Assembly: GCA_022494885.1 (NCBI GenBank) | Contig: JAGVSM010003529.1 | Span: 124,001-188,000, forward strand | Source: Micrasema longulum | Lineage: Eukaryota; Arthropoda; Insecta; Trichoptera; Brachycentridae | Direction: 5' to 3' | DNA: 64,000 bases | In this document: positions 57,021 through 64,000 of the stretch, in pieces | Layout of the letters: each line of letters starts with the position of its first letter | Position numbering within the stretch: the first letter of the stretch is position 1 | The notes under the pieces: model-generated | What the model was told of the DNA's origin: nothing | Databases searched by the model: none | What the model saw: only the letters and a program-made list of their open reading frames with translations | Position numbers and translations under genes: made by a program

Positions 57021-57509
57021 CTTCCGTACGAGTTGTCGTTTTTTCAAAAATATCGAACGGGAAACGTAGAGAGGTCTCAAGTTTTTTGCCATTCAATTCA
57101 AGGGTCTGAAATACGAATTTTATCATTTTGCGTTTTTGGGGTATTTCAGAACCCTGAAAAGTTTTATACGTTTCAGAGGCTAGAGTCATAAGCATTGTAT
57201 CTGCCAGTAAATTTAAGAAATTACATCAATCTGATACTGTAGTGCCACTTCTTTACCACAAAAAGCCATTAAATTGATCCACCATTAATTTAGAGTATAA
57301 ATTAGTAGAGAAAATTCAAAACAAACAAAACCTTTAAAATTAGTATAGTATTTTGTAATAAAAATGTGAGACGGTTTACGTTATACATAATTGCTATTGG
57401 GTAAAAGTGATAGGGATGAAAAACATTGAACGGTAGCCATTTTTAACTCTGTCAAGGTTCGGAAATCAGACACTAGGGTTACCATATACGCTATCAAGGT
57501 TATGGTATT
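57021..57509. other. Non-coding stretch after tRNA-Ser
   Basis: About 490 bases without a supported gene. The open frames across 56937-57195 overlap the tRNA and look spurious. The last 50 bases before 57510 (ending AAGGTTATGGTATT) probably belong to the Tn3-type transposase relic that follows. I see no clear terminal inverted repeat or att site. Confidence 0.4.
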
Positions 57510-58341
57510 ATGGCTTATTGGCATGTAGATAAGAAAGCGTTGTGTATATCATCACAGGTAATTAGATGTGGTGCTTCAGAAATTGCTGCTATGTTAGGTG
57601 GAATTATTCATCATGCCACTAATGCAAAGGTAGAGAGCCATTCTACTGATACCCACGGTCAGAGTTTAGTAGCATTTGCCTTTGCTTATCTACTTGGTAT
57701 TGACCTTAGACCAAGAATAAAAGGTATAGGACGCTTAAAATTATATAAAGCCGATAGTAATAGCTAAGTCTAGTTATTGTAACCTTGAGGAAGCAATGAC
57801 CAGACCAATTAATTGGCAGTTAATTATCGAGAATTATGATCAGATCATCAGGTATTTAGCTGCTTTAAAGCTTGGTACCGCTGAACCAGAAATATTACTA
57901 AAAAGGTTCATTAGCGACAATATCCAAAGTCCTCTCTATAAAGCGATTCTAGAATTAGGAAGAGCGGTGAGAACTATTTATGTATGCCGGTATCTATCAT
58001 CGAAAGAATTACGTATTGAAGTCGAAGAAGCTTTAAATGTAATAGAAAACTGGAACTCTGGCAATAATTTTGTCTTTTTTGGTAAGAGAGGGGTTATCTC
58101 ATCAAATGATGAAATTGATCAAGAACTTTCTATCTTATGCTTACATCTACTGCAGTCATCACTGGTATATATCAATACATTAATGCAACAACAAGTTTTA
58201 AAAACACAAGACTGGCAGCAACGATTAACATTAGAGGACAAAAGAGCCTTAACCCCATTATTTTATAGACATATTAATCAATATGGTCTTTATAGACTAG
58301 ATATGAACACACGCATCAAATTAGAAGGTGCGTATGCTTGA
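57510..58341 (+). pseudogene. Tn3-family transposase, C-terminal relic in two frames
   Basis: The first piece (57510-57767) has MAYWHVDKKALCISSQVIRC, GASEIAAMLGGII and DTHGQSLVAFAFAYLLG, followed by RPRIKGIGRLKLY, the DDE-domain pattern of TnpA proteins. The second piece (57796-58341) has INWQLIIENYDQIIRYLAAL, LKLGTAEPEILLKRF and ALTPLFYRHINQYG, the typical C-terminal end. A frame break at about 57765-57795 separates them, and the N-terminal 600 or more residues of a normal TnpA are absent. Its stop overlaps the start of a tyrosine recombinase, suggesting the transposon encoded its own recombinase. Confidence 0.85.
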
Positions 58342-58580
58342 TAATAGCAACACTATACCACAAACTGTACCGCAAAAAGCAAAGCAAGTTGCTAAACTGT
58401 TGAGAAACGAGAGACCTGATTACTTTTATTTGAAAGAATTATTTAGGCAACTTAGGAAAATATTAAATGTTAAAGTACAGACTAAATCCAAGAAATTACC
58501 GTATGTACCTTCGGATGAGGAGATAAAAAAATATTACGATGCAGTGTGGGATGCTCAAAACATAAAACATATGATAATAA

Positions 58581-59735
58581 CTCACCTTACGCAGTGAGAA
58601 GAAAATCTAGATAAAAATGCAAGTTTGGATATAGTAATTCTATAAGAAAAGATTGATTAGAATGCACAAAACACTAGATATTTATACGGACTATTTAATT
58701 TGTCAAAATAGCTATGCAACAGCTACTGGTTTATCTGATTTGTTATGTGGCGAGATGGGACACGATAAATTTACTAGATTTCTCAATGGAACAGCTTTAG
58801 GATCAGAGGACTTATGGGCGTATATCAAGCCTGAAGTCAGGAAGAATGAAAAGAAATCGGGTGGAGTTTTGATCCTGGATGATTCGATTGAAGAAAAACC
58901 TTATAGCGATGAAAACGAAATTATGTGCTGGCATTATTCACATGCTAAAGGAAGGCATGTTAAAGGAGTCAATATACTTTCATGTCTTGTTCATTATGAT
59001 ACTGTTACTTTACCAGTAGGTTATGAAATTGTACATAAGGACATAGTGTTTTGTGATATTGAGAGTAAAAAGGTAAAGAAAAAAGCAAGTCTAACCAAGA
59101 ATGAGCATTTTCGTAATTTAATAAAACAAAGTCATATAAACAAAGTATTATTTGATTATGTATTGGCAGATAATTGGTTTGGAGCAAAGGAAAATCTAGA
59201 ATATATACATAATTTGAATAAGTATTTTATTATAGGTATTAAATCAAATCGTACTATATCTTTATCGAAAAATGATAAAATGAAAAGTCAATTTCAACAA
59301 GTTTCGTCATTAAATCTAAAAGATGGTCAGTTTATTAGGGTGTGGCTTAAGGGGTTAGAATTTCCGGTGACACTCATTAAGAAAGTCTTCATAAACGAAG
59401 ATAATTCAACAGGCATTCTCTATTTAGTATCAAATGATCTTGACCATGATGCTGACCATCTATATGAAATCTACCAAAAACTGTGGAGAATAGAAGTTTT
59501 TCATAAATCAATAAAACAAAATGCAAGTTTAGCAAAGTCACCAACAAAGAAGGTAATATCTCAATCAAATCATATATTTGCTTCAATAGTTGCCTTTTGC
59601 AAGCTTGAAATGCTTCAATTAAAAACTTGTACAAACCATTTTGCATTGAAATATAAATTAATTCTTAGAGCAAATCAGGCAGCTATGCTAGAACTACAAA
59701 ATTTATACAAATTAGCAACTTGTGCGTAAGGTGAG
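58581..59735 (+). mobile_element. IS with 13-bp inverted ends CTCACCTTACGCA (IS4/IS701-like)
   Basis: Left end CTCACCTTACGCA and right end TGCGTAAGGTGAG are perfect inverted copies. ATAATAA is duplicated at 58574-58580 and 59736-59742. The 1155-bp element carries one intact transposase gene. Solo copies of the end lie at 15562 and 34802. Confidence 0.92.
58662..59729 (+). CDS. DDE transposase of the IS4/IS701 superfamily
   Basis: The 355-residue protein starts MHKTLDIYTDYLICQNSYAT and has a DDE fold: GGVLILDDSIEEKPYSD (first D), WHYSHAKGRHVKGVN, VLADNWFGAKENL (second D) and YQKLWRIEVFHKSIKQNASL (the E region). It seems intact, so the element could still be active. The family is placed by these motifs; the exact IS family name needs a database match. 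Confidence 0.85.
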   Translation: MHKTLDIYTDYLICQNSYATATGLSDLLCGEMGHDKFTRFLNGTALGSEDLWAYIKPEVRKNEKKSGGVLILDDSIEEKPYSDENEIMCWHYSHAKGRHVKGVNILSCLVHYDTVTLPVGYEIVHKDIVFCDIESKKVKKKASLTKNEHFRNLIKQSHINKVLFDYVLADNWFGAKENLEYIHNLNKYFIIGIKSNRTISLSKNDKMKSQFQQVSSLNLKDGQFIRVWLKGLEFPVTLIKKVFINEDNSTGILYLVSNDLDHDADHLYEIYQKLWRIEVFHKSIKQNASLAKSPTKKVISQSNHIFASIVAFCKLEMLQLKTCTNHFALKYKLILRANQAAMLELQNLYKLATCA

Positions 59736-60221
59736 ATAATAATAAAAACTATGTTATATACTGGGGTTAGAGTAGGAGAGCTGGTAAAAATAAAAATAGA
59801 TGATGTTGAGCTTAATGAGTGCCAAATACGGATCAATGATGGTAAAGGTAAGAAGGATCGCGTTGTACCTTTCCCCATAACATTTAGAGAAGTACTTACT
59901 GCTTACATTAAAAGCATCAATAAAAAGAATAAAAAAGTCGGATACTTATTTGAATCAAATTGGCATAAACCTTATTCAGAACGTGGAATTAGGAAAATTT
60001 TAATGACATATACCAAGCAAGCCAATATGGATCATACTATTACTCCCCATAAATTAAGACATTTTTTATTTACATGGATGAAGAAGCAAGGAATTGATGA
60101 TGCTTTGATACAACCATATTCTGGTCATGAATCCAGACAATCTTTAGAAATATACTCTAAACTATCAATTACCGATGCTCAAAAGACGTACAATAAGGTT
60201 ATAAATGAGTTTCCAGTATAA

Positions 60222-60668
60222 TATAGTAAACACAAAATAAAAAAGGATACTTTTGGTTATAAAAATATAGACAAAATTTTACAAGGCGATTAAGTTAGAA
60301 TATTGGCTATAAAACTGATGGGTATTAGGATTATAGGCAATTAGCTATTTTAACTAAGGCGGTAAATATGCAAAAAGTAACTATCTCAAATAATGCATAT
60401 CAATTATGGATACAAGCCATGCATTTCGTTTTTCGTACGTTCCGTTACGCTGAGCCTACTTAGATAAAAAATAATCTTTTACATTATACAAGATACAAAA
60501 GATGGAGTGAGAATGGATTCTTTTGGCACTTGTTGTACCACCTTCAAAGTGTTAAACAGTTGTTAATGGATATAGTATTCGTTGATGGCTCAATTGTACC
60601 ATTACATCGACATGGAGGAGGTGCTTTAAAAAAATAAAGGTTTACAATCGACAGGGAGGGGTAGGAAG
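60222..60668 (+). pseudogene. Relics including an IS5-like transposase fragment
   Basis: No intact gene. Around 60476-60668 short stretches in changing frames (IVFVDGSIVPLHRHGGGALK, then text like QSTGREG) resemble the catalytic start of IS5/ISL-type transposases (D-G-S/T-x-V ... H-x-H-G-x-G-A). The fourth IS4 copy has cut this relic at 60669. The stretch 60222-60475 holds nothing I can name. Confidence 0.5.
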
Positions 60669-62008
60669 CACAACTGTTGAAAGTTAAAAATCACAAAGTA
60701 TTGCAATCTATAATTATACATAAATTTATCCTTTAATCTTTATAATTTTAAGTCTACAAGATTAGGGTCTCCGCCGCAAAATAATACAATATCTTTGATA
60801 ATCTCCTTTTTAAGCAACAGTGTAAATTGCAATAGAACAAGCTTAAATCCCAATAAATTGTTTGTTTTTTAAATATTGTAAACAAAATAGCAGCTATTAA
60901 AATACAATATATGTATACTTTCATTCCATTCTCCCTATGGCTAATAAAATGTTTAATTTGTAAATTTTGCTTAATAAATTTAAAAAATACTTCAATTTCC
61001 CACCTTTTTTTGTAGCTGATAGCTATATCTTGTGCCGATAAATATAATATATTACTTAAAAACCACAATTCTCCTGCTGTTTGACTTTTGGCTTTAATTA
61101 AGCGCAAATTACACTTAATTTGCTTGTGTTCTTTATCATATAAATTTACGATTTCATCGCTTATAATAGTTAAATCTTTACAGAATTCTCGATCTGAATC
61201 TACTTCACTCGTATCAGTTGTGTTAATTGCATTAGTTTGTATTAATCCGTATTTTCTGTTTATATTTGCTCGCGTAATAAAATATTGTTCATTTTTACTA
61301 AAAGACTCAAAAGCTTGGGCTTTTGATATACCTCTATCAAATAATAATATTTCTTCTTTTCCTATTTTTGCTTCGTTAATCGCTTGTACAAGTGCTATAT
61401 TCTCACTAGAATCAGATTGTTGGCTACAAAATCTTACACTAGATGGTATTGAATTTTTTAACCCTACACTTATTTTAATATGTCTGTCTTGAGCTCTGCC
61501 ACCAAGATTTAATCCATCTTTTAATAATTTACCAGATAAAGTAATTATAGTAGAATCAAACCTATATAGCTTATCGGTATCAGTTTTTTTAAATTTATCA
61601 TTATATTTTATTACCAATTTTTTATATATATCTTCAAAATATCTGGTATCTATCGATGATAATCTCTTACTGATAGAGCTGTGATCTAAGACATTGTTAT
61701 TTTCATCTTGAGTTTTAAGTAACGAAGATAAATTTTTATTATTATTAGTTATAAGTTCTAAGGTTCTCAGGCTCAGTTTATAGCCCTTTAATATACAGTG
61801 AACAAAGCTTTTTAAAATAAATTTACCTGTAATTTTATTATTTACTTTATCTATTTTGTATAATTTGCCCAGTTCATTTAATTTATCTTCGTCTATTAAA
61901 TCCATTATTTCTGATAGCGCATATTATTAAGTCCTTATTTATATGAACTTAATTTATACACAATCTTTAGTTATATTTTAATACCTTTTTTAACTTTTAA
62001 CAGTTGTG
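60669..62008 (-). mobile_element. IS4-type insertion sequence, copy 4
   Basis: The ends are CACAACTGTTGAAAGTTAAA and TTTAACTTTTAACAGTTGTG, the right end having one change from the others. The flanks (GTAGGAAG and GTCTATAC) do not match, so a target duplication is not visible. Confidence 0.92.
60754..61922 (-). pseudogene. IS4-family transposase (copy 4), start region frameshifted
   Basis: It is collinear with the other copies, but one base is missing in the second codon (GATAGCGCAT against GATAGCTGCAT in copy 3, plus strand), so the native ATG at 61922 is out of frame. The remaining frame could begin at an internal ATG (61905), giving 383 residues. The C-terminal tail is in the short-T-run frame (ending AAETLIL), as in copies 1 and 2. 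Confidence 0.9.
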
Positions 62009-62019
62009 GTCTATACATG

Positions 62020-62099
62020 AAAAAATAAGCAATACCGCAAAAATAATGAAAACAGCTATTAATGGATCATAAAAATCTGTTATACTTATAGATATAACA
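62020..62099 (+). promoter_or_regulatory. Conserved upstream element, copy 3 (before the VUT-family gene)
   Basis: Contains AAAATAAGCAATACCGCAAA, then AAAACAGCTATTAATGGATC, AAAAATCTGTTATACTTATA and GATATAAC. It matches the element at 11401-11479 over its full length and that at 21218-21275 over about 55 bases. It ends 70 bases before the start of the downstream gene. Confidence 0.5.
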
Positions 62100-62168
62100 G
62101 ATTTTAGAATAACTTGTTATACTGAATTCAGGTTATCTAAAATTAGACCCAAAAAAGAGGAAAGGAAT

Positions 62169-62726
62169 ATGCACCATATTAACAATAAATTTTACATGCC
62201 ACTAGTGACATTACTTTGTATATTTACTTATTTATTAAATTTCTTTAATAAAATATCTCAGTGTTCTTTAGTATTTGTGTTTTTAGCTTTAACTACGAAT
62301 ATTATATCTGAACTATATGGCAAGAAAAAAGCTATGATTGCTGTAGTATTGTGTACAATAGTAGGCTTTGGTTTGTTATGGAATTTCGATTATTATATTA
62401 ATGGTCGTGTTATTAAGGGAGTTGTGTTTGCAGCTTTTGTCTCTGTATTGCTGTCAACATATTGTAGTACAAGTGTATTTTTACATCTCAAGTCAGCCTC
62501 AGCATATTCTTTTAATACCAGGAATTTTATTAGTTTGATAGTGTGTGCCATTGTAGATGGTGTTGTGATGTTAGGATTTTTCATAAATATATTCTCTACA
62601 AGTAGAGTTTTATCGATATTTTACCAAGAAGTATTATTTAAATGTATATATTCATTAGCAGCTTATATATGTATATTTAGCGGATTATCTCTAGTCCAAA
62701 AAATACATGACAATAATCTTACATGA
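62169..62726 (+). CDS. VUT-family (YhhQ-like) transporter
   Basis: A 185-residue membrane protein with about six helices. ALTTNIISELYGKKKAMIAV matches the conserved D/N-x-I-x-E-x-Y-G-K-K-x-A loop of the VUT/YhhQ family, whose members take up queuosine precursors in other bacteria. AGAGG precedes the ATG. Length is a little short of the usual 200-230. The function is inferred from the motif; the rest of the protein is diverged. It converges with the MFS gene. Confidence 0.65.
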   Translation: MHHINNKFYMPLVTLLCIFTYLLNFFNKISQCSLVFVFLALTTNIISELYGKKKAMIAVVLCTIVGFGLLWNFDYYINGRVIKGVVFAAFVSVLLSTYCSTSVFLHLKSASAYSFNTRNFISLIVCAIVDGVVMLGFFINIFSTSRVLSIFYQEVLFKCIYSLAAYICIFSGLSLVQKIHDNNLT

Positions 62727-62746
62727 CAAAAAGATTAGGTGAGCGT

Positions 62747-64000
62747 TCACAGTTTTTTTGTCAATTTTTCAAAATGAAATAGCCCATATGCAAAACCGAT
62801 AATCGTAGGAATCATAATAACCCATAATCCCCAATTGCCAAAATAGTCAATAAAATAGACAAAACTAAAAGAGGTGACAACAAACATTAAAGCCCGAGAT
62901 ACAGCGAATGTCATAGTAGCACAGGTAAAACGTTTAAATACAGGAAAGCTTTTATAAAAAATAGGACCAGCAGAACCTACGCACTCTTGCAATAAAAGCA
63001 TAAAAAATTGAATCAGAAATAACTGATAAGGAGCATTAAGATTATTCAATAAATACGGACAAAATATAATAAAAATAGAACATATTATGAGTATAATTTT
63101 TATGGTTAATAATGGGTACACTTTTAAACTTAAATAACATAATATTGATGTGGTTAAGAGTTCCATTATACAGACAATAAAATTATGATATATAATCTCA
63201 GATATTGTATAACCAAAGCTATTTTTTAAAATATTATTACAATATATATAGATAAAATAGAAACATACCAGTGTAACACATTGTAATAAAAAGAAAGCAA
63301 TTAGTGTTTTCCTATTAACTTTTGCTTGCCAAACGGGATTGTCTTTTAAGATACTTGGATATGCGTTAATTCTTTCAAGAACTCTTTTTATTCGACGTTT
63401 TGCATCAACAAATTCTGTTGTTTCTCTAAGTTTATCTCTCGCAACAGAACCAATTAATGCAACTGCTGCACCTATCCAAAATGCCAGACGCCAGTTAAAG
63501 CCATGAGAAGTAACAAGTGCTGCAACCCCTAAAGCACCTATACCCCCTAGGGTACCAAAAATCCACATCAATCCCACACTTGCATATTGGGCTGGTGGCT
63601 TAATCGTTTCAGTTAAATAAAGCTCTGCCCCTATTATTTCACCCATAGAAGCCATTCCTTGAATGATACGGCAAATTGTCATAATCCAAGTCGCTGTGAT
63701 TCCTATCTGGGCATAAGTAGGCAGATTAGCAATCACAAAACATGATGCACTCATCAAAAAAGTTGTGATGATTACTGTTGACTTACGTCCTATATTATCA
63801 CCCAACCAACCGAATATTAAGGCGCCAATAGGTCGAAAAACAAATGTAATACAAAAGATAAAATTCTCTCTTAAAGAGGTTGTCTGAAAATCAGTAGGTT
63901 CAAAAAATAACTCATTAAGAAACGCTGCCATATGGACATATAACATTAAGTCAAAATATTCTAGAAATGTACCAATGGACAGTATTCCTATAGCTTCTTT
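62747..64000 (-). CDS. MFS transporter, MHS (ProP-like) family, N-terminus beyond window
   Basis: At least 417 residues of a 12-helix symporter. The frame stays open to the window edge (KEAIGILSIGTFLEYFDLML at the far end), so the start lies outside. Signatures: RPIGALIFGWLGDNIGRKST (the MFS loop 2-3 motif), GMASMGEIIGAELYLTET and LRETTEFVDAKRR. Rickettsia carry many ProP paralogues, some proposed to import proline, betaine or other solutes. A truncated paralogue lies at 50477-50755. Confidence 0.9.
   Translation of the reverse strand, partial: KEAIGILSIGTFLEYFDLMLYVHMAAFLNELFFEPTDFQTTSLRENFIFCITFVFRPIGALIFGWLGDNIGRKSTVIITTFLMSASCFVIANLPTYAQIGITATWIMTICRIIQGMASMGEIIGAELYLTETIKPPAQYASVGLMWIFGTLGGIGALGVAALVTSHGFNWRLAFWIGAAVALIGSVARDKLRETTEFVDAKRRIKRVLERINAYPSILKDNPVWQAKVNRKTLIAFFLLQCVTLVCFYFIYIYCNNILKNSFGYTISEIIYHNFIVCIMELLTTSILCYLSLKVYPLLTIKIILIICSIFIIFCPYLLNNLNAPYQLFLIQFFMLLLQECVGSAGPIFYKSFPVFKRFTCATMTFAVSRALMFVVTSFSFVYFIDYFGNWGLWVIMIPTIIGFAYGLFHFEKLTKKL

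Larger units (their letters stand above)
58334..60221 (+). pseudogene. Tyrosine recombinase/integrase, split by an IS
   Basis: The N-terminal piece (58334-58580) has an arm-binding-type helical segment (KKLPYVPSDEEIKKYYDAVW). The C-terminal piece (59743-60221) has all catalytic parts: TGVRVGEL (Arg), GKGKKDR (Lys), PHKLRH (His-x-x-Arg), SGHES (His) and IYSKL (Tyr). The IS at 58581-59735 sits between, flanked by the 7-base duplication ATAATAA, and the two pieces are in the same frame if the element is discounted. The ATG at 58334 overlaps the TnpA relic stop. The role was probably resolution or integration of the transposon. Confidence 0.87.

Noticed and set aside
56937..57195. Open frames on both strands overlapping tRNA-Ser
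   Set aside because: They read through the tRNA itself; no domain, no ribosome site.
56931..60221. tRNA-Ser as the attachment site of the recombinase-bearing island
   Set aside because: No duplicated tRNA 3' end could be found downstream, and the recombinase is 1.3 kb from the tRNA and coupled to a Tn3-type gene, so a transposon origin explains the layout better.

Overview
The window is AT-rich and looks like part of the chromosome of an obligate intracellular alphaproteobacterium of the Rickettsiaceae (Rickettsia in the broad sense or a close relative such as a torix-type or Megaira-type lineage; the exact genus is an inference). The reasons are a split complex I gene set, many palindromic repeats resembling rickettsial palindromic elements (RPEs), several of them sitting in frame inside housekeeping genes, Rpn-family nuclease/transposases, an ankyrin-repeat protein, isolated tRNA genes, MHS-type MFS transporters, and many decaying genes beside intact core genes.

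Layout. 1-6367 (minus strand): complex I genes nuoG-H-I-J-K-L with an Rpn-type gene inserted between nuoH and nuoI. 6639-10733: a decaying surface-polysaccharide or sugar-nucleotide block (RNHCP protein, Nudix hydrolase, broken mannose-1-phosphate guanylyltransferase, LicD-like gene split by an IS4-type element). 10947-19244 (plus): tsaE, a sodium/solute symporter, uvrC, tRNA-Thr, truB, rpsO, pnp. 19267-28755 (minus): rluC, ctaA, a CPBP protease, a frameshifted Rpn gene, proS, a broken folE and a broken heme-copper-oxidase-like gene hit by an IS4 copy that itself carries an IS630-type element. 28771-34080: tRNA-Ile, tRNA-Lys, kdsB, birA, an ankyrin protein, a broken glycosyltransferase and nuoN. 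34313-34801: a toxin-antitoxin locus with a gutted toxin and an intact antitoxin. 34989-50414: rsmI, an LpoA-like lipoprotein, a lytic transglycosylase, a methyltransferase, lnt, fabI, tRNA-Pro, trmD-rplS, recN-bamD, tRNA-Leu, a BI-1 protein, gltX, ubiG, znuB. 50477-56684 (minus): an MFS fragment, the best-preserved IS4 copy, dnaQ-coaE, then lpxI-lpxA-fabZ-lpxD. 56931-62008: tRNA-Ser followed by a mobile island (Tn3-type transposase relic coupled to a tyrosine recombinase, which is split by a third IS type; an IS5-like relic; a fourth IS4 copy). 62169-64000: a VUT-family transporter and an MHS-type MFS transporter running off the end.

Functionally, the intact genes cover respiration (complex I, heme A synthesis), lipid A and Kdo synthesis (lpxD/fabZ/lpxA/lpxI, kdsB), outer-membrane and lipoprotein assembly (bamD, lnt, LpoA-like), translation and RNA decay (proS, gltX, trmD, rplS, rsmI, truB, rpsO, pnp, tsaE, rluC) and DNA repair (uvrC, recN, dnaQ). 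The decaying genes are concentrated in pterin synthesis, sugar-nucleotide and surface glycosylation, an accessory oxidase-like protein and mobile DNA, which fits ongoing genome reduction with mobile-element activity.

Most noteworthy: at least five in-frame or terminal RPE insertions in essential genes, one RPE nested inside another, a 55-80 bp conserved element in front of three unrelated membrane-protein genes, a dispersed short palindrome, an IS-in-IS-in-gene nest with datable order, and a Tn3-type transposase that appears translationally coupled to a tyrosine recombinase.
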